Below, in pieces: positions 54,865 to 63,938 of a stretch of 64,000 nucleotides of DNA. The stretch is taken from positions 9,424,001 to 9,488,000 of the forward strand of contig NZ_CP023699.1 of the NCBI RefSeq assembly GCF_008704495.1, read 5' to 3'. A model generated the notes under the pieces. The model saw only the letters and a list, made by a program, of their open reading frames with translations. It was not told where the DNA came from and searched no databases. The translations under genes were made by a program, and so were the position numbers. Every line of letters starts with the position of its first letter. Within the stretch, counting starts at the first letter, position 1. This DNA is from Streptomyces kanamyceticus. GTDB lineage: Bacteria > Actinomycetota > Actinomycetes > Streptomycetales > Streptomycetaceae.

Positions 54865-55308
54865 ATGAGCGCACACAGTGGTGACCCCGCCCCCGAACAG
54901 CTCGCCGCCGACCTTTCGGGCGCCGTCCGACGGCTCGTACGACGCTTTCGCGGTGTGTCGCCGGATTCCGGCCTCAGCCCATCGCAGCGCTCCGTGCTCG
55001 CCCGCCTCGACGGGGCGGGACCCGACACCACCGCGGGCCTGGCCCGCGCGGAGCTCGTGCGGCCCCAGTCGATGCGGATGACCGTGAGCGCGCTGGAGGA
55101 TCTGGGGCTCGTCGAGCGCGCCCCCGATCCCGACGACGGGCGCCAGTCCGTCGTCTCCGTGTCCGACCAGGGGCGGCGCACCCTCACCGAGATGCGAGCC
55201 GCCAAGCGCGACTGGCTCGCCGCGGCGCTCGCCGACGAGCTGGACCCGGCCGAGCGTCGCCAACTGGCGGATGCCGTCGTGCTGTTGGAGCGGCTGGTGC
55301 GCAAGTGA
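54865..55308 (+). CDS. MarR-family transcriptional regulator
   Basis: A 147-residue winged-helix repressor (LSPSQRSVLARLDGAGPDTT, LVRPQSMRMTVSALEDLGLVERAPDPDDGRQSVVSV wing). The start ATG 54865 gives a leaderless transcript. It is the first gene of a three-gene operon with an MFS exporter (four-base overlap) and an isochorismatase-like protein. It probably represses its own promoter until a drug-like ligand binds. Confidence 0.92.
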   Translation: MSAHSGDPAPEQLAADLSGAVRRLVRRFRGVSPDSGLSPSQRSVLARLDGAGPDTTAGLARAELVRPQSMRMTVSALEDLGLVERAPDPDDGRQSVVSVSDQGRRTLTEMRAAKRDWLAAALADELDPAERRQLADAVVLLERLVRK

Positions 55309-56738
55309 GGACGGCGTCGCGCGCGACGTCCCGGTCTGCCGCGGGCGACCGTCCGGCCTTCGGGGCCCGGCTCACCGCGCCCCTCCTCCTCGGCTCCCTG
55401 CTCAACCCGCTCAACACCACGATGATCTCCACAGGCCTGGTGGCGATCGGTCACGACTTCGGCGTCGGCGCCGCCGACACCGCCTGGCTCGTCTCCGTCC
55501 TCTACCTCGCGAGCGCCGTCGCCCAGCCCGTGCTCGGCAAGCTGGCCGACGGCATCGGGCCGCGGCGGGTCTTCCTCGGCGGGCTCGTCGTCGTCATCGC
55601 CTCCGGGCTCGTCGGCGCGCTCGCCCCGGGCTTCGGCTGGCTGCTCGTCTCCCGGCTGCTGCTCGGCATCGGCACCTCCGCGGCCTACCCGGCCGCCATG
55701 GCCGTCCTGCGCGACGAGTCACGCAGGCTCGGCACGCCGACCCCGCGCACCGTCCTCGGCAGGCTCTCCTTCGCCGCGCTCGGCAGCGCCGCCATCGGCC
55801 CCACGCTCGGCGGGCTCCTCGTCGCGACCGCGGGGTGGCGCGGCATCTTCGCCGTGAACGTCCCCGTCGCCCTCCTCGCGTACGGCGCGACGCTGCGCTG
55901 GATCCCCAAGGACGCGCCGCGCGGGGAGCGCACAGGACACGGCACCGCGGGCGGCCTCGACCCGCTGGGCACGCTGCTCTTCACCGGCGCGCTGAGCTGC
56001 CTCGTGGTCTTCCTGCTCGACCTGCGCCACCCCCTGTGGTGGCTGCTCGCCCCCGTCGTCCTGCTCGGCGCCGCCCTGACCTGGTGGCAGCTGCGCCACC
56101 CGCACCCCTTCATCGACCTGCGGATGCTGGGCGGCAATCGCGCGCTCACCCGCACCTATCTGCGCCACGGGCTCAGCTACCTCGTCGTCTACTGCGTCAT
56201 GTACGGCTTCACCCAGTGGCTGGAGGAGGCCCGCGGCTACGGCTCGCTGCACACCGGGCTCGTCATGCTGCCCATGTCCCTCGCCGCGCTGGCCTGTTCA
56301 CTCCTCGGCGCCCGCACCAAGGGCATCCGCGCGCCGCTCACCGTCTCCGCCGTGCTCCTCGCCGCGGGCAGCGCGCTGCTCCTGGTGACGACGGGATCCA
56401 CCCCGCTCGCCGTACTGCTGCTCGCGGGCGCCTGCTTCGGCATTCCGCAGGGATTCATGGGCACCGGCAACCAGGCCGCCGTGCAGCAGTTCGCCCCCGC
56501 CGACGCGATCGGGTCGGCCGCCGGGCTCCAGCGCACCGCCCAGTACATCGGCGCCATCACGGCCTCCGGGCTCATCGGCCTCGCCTACGGCAGTCAGGCC
56601 GACGACGGCGGCCTGCACCTCATGGCCGTGGTCGGCGGCGTCCTCGCACTGGCCCTCATCGTCCTCACCGTCACCGACCGCGCACTGCGCACCACCCCGC
56701 ACCGGAAAGGCACCACCCATGACCGCCACCGTCCTTGA
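55305..56738 (+). CDS. MFS drug/metabolite exporter (DHA2-like)
   Basis: A 477-residue transporter with about 14 membrane segments. Motif A-like LGKLADGIGPRRVFLGG, motif C-like GRLSFAALGSAAIGPTLGGLL. Start GTG 55305 overlaps the MarR stop by four bases (GTGA). Drug or aromatic efflux is likely, judging from the MarR partner. The C-terminal end overlaps the next gene by 20 bases. Confidence 0.88.
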   Translation: MRTASRATSRSAAGDRPAFGARLTAPLLLGSLLNPLNTTMISTGLVAIGHDFGVGAADTAWLVSVLYLASAVAQPVLGKLADGIGPRRVFLGGLVVVIASGLVGALAPGFGWLLVSRLLLGIGTSAAYPAAMAVLRDESRRLGTPTPRTVLGRLSFAALGSAAIGPTLGGLLVATAGWRGIFAVNVPVALLAYGATLRWIPKDAPRGERTGHGTAGGLDPLGTLLFTGALSCLVVFLLDLRHPLWWLLAPVVLLGAALTWWQLRHPHPFIDLRMLGGNRALTRTYLRHGLSYLVVYCVMYGFTQWLEEARGYGSLHTGLVMLPMSLAALACSLLGARTKGIRAPLTVSAVLLAAGSALLLVTTGSTPLAVLLLAGACFGIPQGFMGTGNQAAVQQFAPADAIGSAAGLQRTAQYIGAITASGLIGLAYGSQADDGGLHLMAVVGGVLALALIVLTVTDRALRTTPHRKGTTHDRHRP

Positions 56739-57270
56739 CCCCACCACCGCCCTCGTCCTCGTCGACCTCCAGAAGGGCATCACCGCGCTGCCCACGGTCC
56801 ACCCGGCCGACCAGATCGTCGAGCGGGCCGCGCGGCTCGCCGACGCCTTCCGCGAGCGGGGTCTGCCCGTGGTCCTGGTGCGGGTGACCGGTGGCGCCCC
56901 CGGGCGTACCGAAGCTCCCGCGCGCGAGGGCCGGCCGCCCGCCGACTGGGCGGAGCTCGTGCCCGAACTCGGCCGCGTGGACAGCGACATCGTCGTCACC
57001 AAGCAGCAGTGGGGGGCCTTCCACGGCACCGATCTGGACCTGCGGCTGCGCCGCGGGGGCGTCAGCCAGGTCGTGCTCGCGGGCATCGCGACGAGCATCG
57101 GCGTGGAGTCGACGGCGCGCGCCGCGCACGAGCATGGCTATCACGTCACCGTGGCCGTCGACGCCGTGACCGACATGGACGCCGACGCCCACCGCAACAG
57201 CGTGGAGAAGATCTTCCCGAGGCTCGGCGAGACCGACACGGCGGATGCCATCGCCGAGCTCCTCGGCTGA
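56719..57270 (+). CDS. isochorismatase-like hydrolase lacking the catalytic cysteine
   Basis: A 183-residue cysteine-hydrolase-fold protein. Asp16 (VLVDLQKGI) and Lys95 (VVTKQQWGAF) of the D-K-C triad are present, but the Cys position in AGIATSIGVEST is Gly128. Length and fold are otherwise normal. It may bind ligands or use another mechanism. The gene overlaps the exporter gene, and GGAAAGG precedes its ATG, so it is cotranscribed with the MarR-MFS pair. Confidence 0.82.
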   Translation: MTATVLDPTTALVLVDLQKGITALPTVHPADQIVERAARLADAFRERGLPVVLVRVTGGAPGRTEAPAREGRPPADWAELVPELGRVDSDIVVTKQQWGAFHGTDLDLRLRRGGVSQVVLAGIATSIGVESTARAAHEHGYHVTVAVDAVTDMDADAHRNSVEKIFPRLGETDTADAIAELLG

Positions 57271-57279
57271 GCGGGCCGC

Positions 57280-58068
57280 CTACGGCTGGTACACGTACGG
57301 CGTGGTCGTGCACAGCGTCGCGAAGCCGAGCCTGTCCAGGATCGGGCGGCTGTCGTCCGACGCGTCGACCTGGAGGTAGCGATAGCCGCGCTCGGCCGCG
57401 ATGCGGGCGCGGTAGGCGACGAGGGCGCGGTAGATGCCCCTGCCGCGCCACTGAGGAGCGGTTCCGCCGCCCCAGAGCCCGGCGAACTCGGTGCCGGGGC
57501 AGAGCTCCATCCGGGCGCCGCACACCGGCAGGTCACCGGCCATGGCGACGACCGCGACGATGTCGTCGGGAGCCTCCGCGAGCTGGGCGAGCACCCGCTT
57601 GCCGATCCGCTCGCCCAGGGCGGCGTCGCCCTCGCCGAACGCGGCGATGTGCGCGCGGGACATGAGCCGCACGCCCTCCGCGTCCGTCACGGGGAGCAGG
57701 CTGATGCCCTCGGGCAGCTCGGGGCCAGCGGGCAGGGCGCCGGTCTCGGCGACCATCACCGTCTCCGTGGGATCGGCCACGAAACCGGCCGCGACGAGGC
57801 GGTCCGCGAGGTCGGCGGGGCGGTCGTGGGAGTGCAGCTTCCACTCGAACTCCCGCCCGGCGGCGGTGTAGTCGCGCACCTGGCGGGCGATCACGGCATC
57901 GGCCGTCGCCGCGTCGATGTCCGCCCACAGGACACCGTTCCAGTCGTACGCGGAACCGACCTGCCGTACGACGCCGCCGATCCGCTCGATCCGCGAGGTC
58001 GCACTGTCGCTGTGCGCGTCGCGCCGCATCTGCCGGTCGTACGCGGCCAGCGCCTTCTCATGATCCAT
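57280..58068 (-). CDS. GNAT-family N-acetyltransferase
   Basis: A 262-residue two-domain GNAT. The first half (MDHEKALAAYDRQMRRDAHS, GGVVRQVGSAYDWNGVLWAD) is an N-terminal domain of unknown function. The second carries the acetyl-CoA loop GTAPQWRGRGIYRALVAYRA and ends DASDDSRPILDRLGFATLCTTTPY. ATG 58068 is the start. The substrate is unknown. Confidence 0.85.
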   Translation of the reverse strand: MDHEKALAAYDRQMRRDAHSDSATSRIERIGGVVRQVGSAYDWNGVLWADIDAATADAVIARQVRDYTAAGREFEWKLHSHDRPADLADRLVAAGFVADPTETVMVAETGALPAGPELPEGISLLPVTDAEGVRLMSRAHIAAFGEGDAALGERIGKRVLAQLAEAPDDIVAVVAMAGDLPVCGARMELCPGTEFAGLWGGGTAPQWRGRGIYRALVAYRARIAAERGYRYLQVDASDDSRPILDRLGFATLCTTTPYVYQP

Positions 58069-58139
58069 GCGCGTCACTTCAACAGGGCGGCACCGGCGGG
58101 GCAACCCAATATCCGCACGTGCGGCCGTGGTGGCCCGGC

Positions 58140-59180
58140 CTACGCGTGCCAGCGGCAGCGCAGTGCGGCGGTGGCGAAGCCGGGACCGAAGGCGACCATG
58201 GCGCCCGGGGCACCGGTGGCCGGGGGTTCCGCGTGCGTGCGCTCCAGGACGCGCAGGATGCTCACGCCGCCGAGGTTGCCCTCGTGGGCGAGCGTGTCCA
58301 GGGAGTGCCGGGCCGCGTGGTCGTCCAGGCCGAGCGCGGCCGCGGTGTCGGTGATGATGCGGGGGCTGCCGGGGTGGATGACGGCGAAGTCGAGGGGCCG
58401 CGTGCCGAGCCATTCCCGCAGCCGCGGCATGACGTCCCCCGCGGCCGCCAACGCCTTCTTGGTGGAGTCGAAGTGGATCCCGGCCGCGCTGATCCGCCCG
58501 CGCTGCCGGTCCAGACTGTCCGGCAGGACGTACTCGAAACTGTCCTCGAGCGCGAGGCCGGGGCCCAACGGTGCGTCGGTGACGATCGTGGCGGCGGCCG
58601 AGTCCCCGAAGAGGGCCTTGTAGACCATCGACTCGATGGACGTGTCGTCGTGGTGGTAGATGGCCGAAAGTACCTCGGCGGCGACCACGAGGACCTTGCT
58701 GCCGGGACGGGCGGCGACCAGATCGGCGGCCCGGATGAGGGCCTGGGTGCCACCGGGACAGGCCACCGTGGTGAGCGCGACGCGGCGTACGTCGGGGCGC
58801 AGGCCGAGGCGTGCGACGAGGTGGATGTCCAGGTTGGGCACGGACCAGCTCGTCGTGTGCGTGGTGACGATCGCGTCGATGTCCCGCGCGGCGAGAGAGG
58901 CCGAGTCGAGGGCCGTGACGGCGGCGCGCTCGGCCATGACCAGGGAGTCCGTGAACGCGGCCCGTGCCCGCTCGCCGACGTCACCGGTCCCCGAGACGGT
59001 GGGGGAGTCCAGTGGGCGTGAGAAGTGCCGCGTGTCCACGCCGCAGTTGCCGATCACCCGGAGGATCGCGCGCAGGCGGGGGTGGTCGGCGTGGTGGGCG
59101 CTGATGTCGTCGGCTATCTCCGCCGTGGTGACCTTGTGGTCGCCTAGGACGGTCTGAGGTCTGAGCACGTGGGCGGTCAC
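58140..59180 (-). CDS. type III polyketide synthase (chalcone/stilbene synthase superfamily)
   Basis: A 346-residue homodimeric type III PKS. The catalytic triad is Cys141 (TTVACPGGTQAL), His269 (FAVIHPGSPRI) and Asn302 (HEGNLGGVS), with the conserved GFG-type loop as VAFGPGFA. It differs clearly from RppA and germicidin synthase, which I know from the same genus: the N-terminal region and the THTTSWSVPNLD segment are unlike theirs. GTG 59180 has GAGGGAG upstream. The product is unknown, possibly an alkylresorcinol, pyrone or phloroglucinol type. No tailoring genes are adjacent; an MmyB-like regulator is upstream on the same strand. Confidence 0.88.
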   Translation of the reverse strand: MTAHVLRPQTVLGDHKVTTAEIADDISAHHADHPRLRAILRVIGNCGVDTRHFSRPLDSPTVSGTGDVGERARAAFTDSLVMAERAAVTALDSASLAARDIDAIVTTHTTSWSVPNLDIHLVARLGLRPDVRRVALTTVACPGGTQALIRAADLVAARPGSKVLVVAAEVLSAIYHHDDTSIESMVYKALFGDSAAATIVTDAPLGPGLALEDSFEYVLPDSLDRQRGRISAAGIHFDSTKKALAAAGDVMPRLREWLGTRPLDFAVIHPGSPRIITDTAAALGLDDHAARHSLDTLAHEGNLGGVSILRVLERTHAEPPATGAPGAMVAFGPGFATAALRCRWHA

Positions 59181-59307
59181 GGGGCGGCTCCCTCAAGAAC
59201 AGGCAAAGGGCGGGCGGGGTGATGGCCAAATTACTGCACCTCGCCGTGCCTGTTACCCATGGTGCCAGGACCGGGGCGGAACCTCTTTTCGAGCGGCGGG
59301 GCAGCCC

Positions 59308-60129
59308 TCAGGTCGCCCGGAGGATCCCCGCGCGCGGGTGGGTGCGCGTCTCGCCGGGATGGAACACCAGGATCATCAGGCGGGAGCCGGGCGCCGTCAG
59401 GGGCTGCGCCGCGCACATGGTGACCCAGCCGCTCCCCTCCTGGGCGTGCAGCAGCGGGCGCTCGTCACCGTCCGGATGGGGATGGGAATTGCCCGCGGCG
59501 TAGAGATCGGCGGTCCGCGATTCGGCGAGGACCTCCTTCTCGATCTGCCGCAGGATGTCGTCGTCGGGCCGGGCGGCGAGCGCGGCGCGCAGCTGCGGCA
59601 GCACCATCGGCGCCCAGGCCGTGTCCCATTCGAGGAGGGTCTGGCGGCCGTGCGGGTCCAGGAGCATCCAGCGCAGGGTGTTCGCGGGGACCTTGCCGTT
59701 GGGGAACATGGTGGCGAACCGCTCGTTGTAGGCGAGCATCTCCCAGGAGGCGTCGGTCACGTAGGCCATGTGCCGGATCCCGTCGACCGCCTCCTGCCAC
59801 ACCCCCGGCACCTCTTTGCCCGATGACAGGTGCAGCGGCCCAGGGGGGTCCTGAAGGAGCGCGTACCGGCAAAGGGACACCCACTCCTGCTCGTTGAGGC
59901 CGAAGAGGCGGGCGATGTCGCGCAGCAGCGAGGTCGGCGGGTTGGGGTAATTGCCGGATTCGAGTCGGTGGTACGTGCCGAACGTCCGGTGCAGCAACTG
60001 GTCGACCTGATGCTGTGACAGGCCCGGTGCGCGTCTGCCCTGACCGGTCGGCCGGGCGAAGCCGTGTGATTCGGGGGCTATGAGGGCGCGTCGTTCGCGG
60101 AGCAGAGCGCGGAGCGCCGTCTTGTTCAT
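59308..60129 (-). CDS. XRE/MmyB-like transcriptional regulator
   Basis: A 273-residue protein with an N-terminal helix-turn-helix (about 25-85; LSQHQVDQLLHRTFGTYHRLESGNYPNPP) and a C-terminal MmyB-like ligand domain (about 105-270; ASWEMLAYNERFATMFPN, MLLDPHGRQTLLEWDTAWAP). Such proteins control antibiotic or dehydrogenase genes in Streptomyces. Here the gene lies 127 bases upstream of the type III PKS gene on the same strand, so it may regulate it. Start ATG 60129. Confidence 0.82.
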   Translation of the reverse strand: MNKTALRALLRERRALIAPESHGFARPTGQGRRAPGLSQHQVDQLLHRTFGTYHRLESGNYPNPPTSLLRDIARLFGLNEQEWVSLCRYALLQDPPGPLHLSSGKEVPGVWQEAVDGIRHMAYVTDASWEMLAYNERFATMFPNGKVPANTLRWMLLDPHGRQTLLEWDTAWAPMVLPQLRAALAARPDDDILRQIEKEVLAESRTADLYAAGNSHPHPDGDERPLLHAQEGSGWVTMCAAQPLTAPGSRLMILVFHPGETRTHPRAGILRAT

Positions 60130-60568
60130 GGTGGGTAATCCCTCTTGGTGCACGCCGAGTTGGAGCGCGATCAGTCTAAATATTCGCATCGGCTTTGGTA
60201 GTAAACATTGCCCGAAGAAAACGATCAGTCTCTACGGCATCATGGAGTGCGCGAGCTCGTCGACCTGCAGCTTTGATCGTCGACGGGCACGCGGGCACAA
60301 CTGTGGGGCATCTTGTCCGGGGAGCCTGAGAATGGCTGAAATTCCCCGGCATTGGGTACCCCCTAGGCCTATCGGGCCGTTGCGGGAAGCGTGTGGGACT
60401 GTTGTTCGTATTTCGATCGGTGTGGTCGGAAACCGGGCAACTCAGGATCGCACAGCGGTTCTTCCCTGACCGGTCTTGTGGGTCCACTGGCTGCGGTCGG
60501 TGCCGTCACTCGCCATTACGTAGCGGCCACGGTACCGGCCGCCCGTGGTTGTCCCCGGGCGGATCACG
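60130..60568. other. AT-richer intergenic region
   Basis: About 440 bases without a convincing gene. Direct repeats of GATCAGTCT occur at 60169-60177 and 60223-60231 near the regulator's promoter. A 103-codon minus-strand frame has no ribosome site. I see nothing else. Confidence 0.4.
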
Positions 60569-61459
60569 TCACGCCCGCGCGATCTGAGCCTCGGCCTCCG
60601 CCAGGATCTCCGTGACCCGCAGTCCGAAACGGGCATCGCAGGCGTGCGGCCCGCCACCGTGCGCCCCCTCGACGAGTCCGTCGATCGCTGTCCTGAACGC
60701 TTCGCCGGGTCCGTCCCAGCCGGGCAGCAGTGCCGTGCCTATCTCGCCGCGCAGCTCCACGGTCAGGCCCGCGCCCTTCACCGGCGCCGTCAGGCTGAGT
60801 GCCGCCGTACTGGAGGCCCCGCCCGTGTGCCGCAGGATCAGATGGGTCGTGTCACCCGCACCCTGTGCCGCCGTCACCGAGGTGACGTCGCCGAGCACCG
60901 GGATCAGCACGGACAGGGCGTGCGGGCCGACGTCCCACAGTCCGCCGCGGCCCGCCCGCCAGGGCGAGGAGAACGCGGCGTCGCCGCCGTCCGGCGCGTA
61001 GAACGAGCCGTACCAGTCGGCGCGGCCCGTGAACCAGCCGCCCACGGATGCCTGTTGGGCGACCCAGGCCGAGGTGGCGGGGGCGAAGCGGAGTGTGAAG
61101 AAGACCACGGACGCCACTCCGGCCCTTTCGGTCGCCGCCACGAGGTCCCGTGCCCCTTCGACCGAGGTGGCGACCGGTTTGTCGAGCAGCAGGTGGCAGC
61201 CCGCCGCGGCGGCCCGCGCGGCGAGCGGCGCCTGCACGTCGGGCGGCACCGCGAACGCCACGGCGTCGCAGGCGGCGAACAGTTCGTCCACGTCCGCGTA
61301 CGCCGTCGTGGCGTGCGTCGCGGCGAGCGCGGCGGCGGCTTCCGGGCGGCGGCCCCAGACGCCGCCCAGTTCGACGCCCGGGTGCCCGGCCAGTGCGGGA
61401 GCGTGTGTGGCGCTGGCCCAGGGGCCGGTGCCCACCAGGCCGATGCGGAGTCGGTTCAT
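60569..61459 (-). CDS. Gfo/Idh/MocA-family oxidoreductase
   Basis: A 296-residue NAD(P)-dependent dehydrogenase. The N-terminal Rossmann fold reads LRIGLVGTGPWASATHAPAL, the Lys-Pro motif is LLLDKPVATSVEGARDL, and the C-terminal domain contains WYGSFYAPDGGDAAFSSPWR. Substrate is unknown, typically a sugar or inositol. ATG 61459 is chosen over longer frames that reach into the divergent MFS promoter. Confidence 0.88.
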   Translation of the reverse strand: MNRLRIGLVGTGPWASATHAPALAGHPGVELGGVWGRRPEAAAALAATHATTAYADVDELFAACDAVAFAVPPDVQAPLAARAAAAGCHLLLDKPVATSVEGARDLVAATERAGVASVVFFTLRFAPATSAWVAQQASVGGWFTGRADWYGSFYAPDGGDAAFSSPWRAGRGGLWDVGPHALSVLIPVLGDVTSVTAAQGAGDTTHLILRHTGGASSTAALSLTAPVKGAGLTVELRGEIGTALLPGWDGPGEAFRTAIDGLVEGAHGGGPHACDARFGLRVTEILAEAEAQIARA

Positions 61460-61806
61460 GGGCGGCAGTATGACCGAGAGTGCCCGGACGAGACCTGTCC
61501 TGACCGAAGTATGCCCGAACTCGGACCGGTTCCCGGGCTGTTCCCGGGCGGAAGTATCGACCGAAGTGACCGTTCGGTGGCGGCGGTTGGGCTCGCCGTA
61601 CAGGCCGTTGTCGGACATTCCCCACCAGTGGGTGCATTCCGTCACGCGACGGTCTTCGCGCATCATCCTAAATGGGTCGTCGTGCCCCCTTCCTGAATAG
61701 GGGCGGCAGCGCATGTTCTCATGGCACATGCCATTTCCTCATGGTGAATACCCATTCACCCGCTATGGTGAATTTCAATTCACCTCAGGCTCGCGGGGGA
61801 GTCCGC
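61460..61806. other. intergenic control region of the MFS-TetR operon
   Basis: Divergent from the Gfo/Idh gene. Apart from the twin operators near its right end I see no gene; GGGGGA before 61807 is the ribosome site. Confidence 0.5.
61743..61784 (+). promoter_or_regulatory. twin operators GGTGAAT-N4-ATTCACC
   Basis: Two identical-arm inverted repeats, GGTGAAT-accc-ATTCACC (61743-61760) and GGTGAAT-ttca-ATTCACC (61767-61784), with centres 24 bases apart, lie 23 bases before the MFS start. They are the likely binding sites of the TetR protein encoded downstream of the exporter. Confidence 0.7.
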
Positions 61807-63279
61807 ATGAAGTCCGTACCGATACCCGGTGAGACGAAGGGCCTCAGGGCCCGGCTGACCGTTCCCGTGCTGGCCTTCGGCGGCATCCTCATGGCCGTCA
61901 TGCAGACGGTGGTCGTGCCGCTGCTGCCCGATCTGCCCCGGCTGACCGGCAGTTCCGCCGGGGCCGTCTCCTGGCTGGTCACCGCGACCCTGCTGGCGGG
62001 CGCGGTGCTCACCCCCGTGCTCGGCCGCGCGGGCGACATGTACGGCAAGCGCCGCGTCCTGCTCATCGCCCTCGGCCTGATGACCGCGGGCTCGGTGCTC
62101 TGCGCGCTGACCTCCGACATCCGGCTGCTGATCGCGGCGCGTGCGCTGCAGGGCGCGGCCGCCGCCGTGGTGCCGCTGTCCATCAGCATCCTGCGCGACG
62201 AACTCCCGCCGGAGCGCACCGGTTCGGCGGTCGCCCTGATGAGTTCCACGGTCGGGATCGGCGCCGCGCTCGGCCTGCCCCTCGCCGCGCTCGTGGTGCA
62301 GTACGCGGACTGGCACGTCATGTTCTGGGCGACCGCGGGCCTCGGCGCCGTCGGGTTCGCGCTCGCCTGGTGGGTCGTCCGGGAATCACCGGTGTGTTCC
62401 CCCGGCCGGTTCGACTCGTGGGGTGCGCTGGGACTCGCGGGGGGCCTCGTCTGTCTGCTGCTCGCGGTGTCGCAGGGCGGCCAGTGGGGGTGGGGGAGCG
62501 GTGCGGTGATCGGGCTCGGCGTGGGCGCGGTCGTCATCCTCGCCGCGTGGTGGCACCGGCAACTGCGCACCGAGCAGCCGCTGGTGGACCTGCGGCTCGC
62601 GGCCGGGCGGAAGGTGGCGCTGCCGCACGTGGCCGCGCTGCTCGCCGGGTTCGCCTTCTACGCCAACTCGCTCGTGACGGCGCAGTTGGTGCAGGCGCCC
62701 GCCGCCAGCGGCTACGGCCTGGAGCTGTCCATCGTGGCGACCGGCCTGTGCCTGCTGCCCAACGGTGTGGTCATGCTGGTCCTCTCGCCGGTCTCGGCCC
62801 GCATCTCCGCCGCGCGCGGACCCAGGGTGACGCTCGCGATCGGGTCGGCCGTCATCGCCCTCGGCTATGTCGTACGCATCGTGGACAGCCGGGAGTTGTG
62901 GGTGATCGTCGTGGGTGCGGCGATCGTGTCGACGGGGACCACCTTCGCGTACTCCGCGCTGCCCACGCTGATCCTGCGGGCGGTGCCGGTCGCCCAGACC
63001 GCGTCGGCGAACGGCGTGAACGTCCTGATGCGGACCATCGGGCAGAGCGTGTGCAGCGCGGCGGTGGCCGCCGTGCTCGTACATCACACCAGCGCCGTCG
63101 GCGCGGCCCACGTCCCCACCCTGCGGGGCTATCAGATGGCCTTCGCCCTGGCGGGAACGGTGGCGCTCGTCGCCTGCGCCGCCGCTCTGGCCATACCCTC
63201 GGACACGGTGCCGAAGGGCGGGCGGCCGCGCGCGGGGCGCGGGGGGTCCACCCAGGAGACGGCTCTGGAAGGAACGTGA
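61807..63279 (+). CDS. MFS multidrug exporter (DHA2-like)
   Basis: A 490-residue transporter with about 14 membrane segments. The first is VLAFGGILMAVMQTVVVPLL; motif A is LGRAGDMYGKRRVLL and motif C-like VALMSSTVGIGAALGLPLAAL. Start ATG 61807 is supported by GGGGGAG. Its stop overlaps a GTG of the next gene, a TetR regulator, so they form an operon controlled by the twin operators upstream. Confidence 0.9.
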   Translation: MKSVPIPGETKGLRARLTVPVLAFGGILMAVMQTVVVPLLPDLPRLTGSSAGAVSWLVTATLLAGAVLTPVLGRAGDMYGKRRVLLIALGLMTAGSVLCALTSDIRLLIAARALQGAAAAVVPLSISILRDELPPERTGSAVALMSSTVGIGAALGLPLAALVVQYADWHVMFWATAGLGAVGFALAWWVVRESPVCSPGRFDSWGALGLAGGLVCLLLAVSQGGQWGWGSGAVIGLGVGAVVILAAWWHRQLRTEQPLVDLRLAAGRKVALPHVAALLAGFAFYANSLVTAQLVQAPAASGYGLELSIVATGLCLLPNGVVMLVLSPVSARISAARGPRVTLAIGSAVIALGYVVRIVDSRELWVIVVGAAIVSTGTTFAYSALPTLILRAVPVAQTASANGVNVLMRTIGQSVCSAAVAAVLVHHTSAVGAAHVPTLRGYQMAFALAGTVALVACAAALAIPSDTVPKGGRPRAGRGGSTQETALEGT

Positions 63280-63281
63280 CC

Positions 63282-63938
63282 ATGGCGACCACCGCCTCGT
63301 CCTCGACGACGCCTTCACCCGCGACCGAGGCTCGGGCCGCTGCCGTGACATCGGCCCAGTCGGACCGGTCCGCGCCACCGACTCCCTCCGGCCGCAGGGA
63401 CGCCGAGGCGACCAAGGCCGCCATCATCCGCGCCGCCCGCTACCTCCTCGCGCGGCACGCGCACGGCGACATCACGCTCAAGGCGGTGGCCGAACGCGCC
63501 GGGGTGAGTCCCCCGCTGATCCTGAAGTACTTCGGGAACAAGGACGCGCTGTTCTCGCACGTCATGTCGTTCGAGGTGGACGCGGACGCGTTCTTCGACG
63601 CGCCCGTGGACGGTCTCGGCGCACACATGGTCCGCCATGTCCTGACCGGTCAGGCCGAGCGGGGCGCCGACCCCATCCTGCGGATCGTCTTCGCCCCGCT
63701 CCACGGCGAACAGGGCGACATCCTGCGCGCCAACTTCCGTACGCAGGTGGCCCACCGGCTCAGCGAACGGCTGCCGGGTCCTGACGCGGGCCTGCGCGCC
63801 GAGCTGGCCGTGGGCATGCTCATCGGGCTCGGCGTGATGTACGGCATCGCCCGGGGTCCGTGCCTGCGGGGCACCGGGATCGACGAGGTCACCGGCCGGT
63901 ACGCGCCCGCGGTGCAGGCGCTGCTGACGCCTCAGTGA
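63282..63938 (+). CDS. TetR-family transcriptional regulator
   Basis: A 218-residue repressor. A disordered Ser/Thr/Ala N-terminus of about 40 residues is followed by the helix-turn-helix (about 42-88; TKAAIIRAARYLLARHAHGD, then GVSPPLILKYFGNKDALFSHV). The C-terminal domain ends VTGRYAPAVQALL. ATG 63282 lies seven bases after GGAAGGA; a GTG two codons earlier overlaps the MFS stop. It probably represses the MFS-TetR operon. Confidence 0.9.
   Translation: MATTASSSTTPSPATEARAAAVTSAQSDRSAPPTPSGRRDAEATKAAIIRAARYLLARHAHGDITLKAVAERAGVSPPLILKYFGNKDALFSHVMSFEVDADAFFDAPVDGLGAHMVRHVLTGQAERGADPILRIVFAPLHGEQGDILRANFRTQVAHRLSERLPGPDAGLRAELAVGMLIGLGVMYGIARGPCLRGTGIDEVTGRYAPAVQALLTPQ

Noticed and set aside
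60176..60487. A 103-codon minus-strand gene upstream of the MmyB-like regulator
   Set aside because: No Shine-Dalgarno, no family resemblance, and the sequence is better explained as intergenic.
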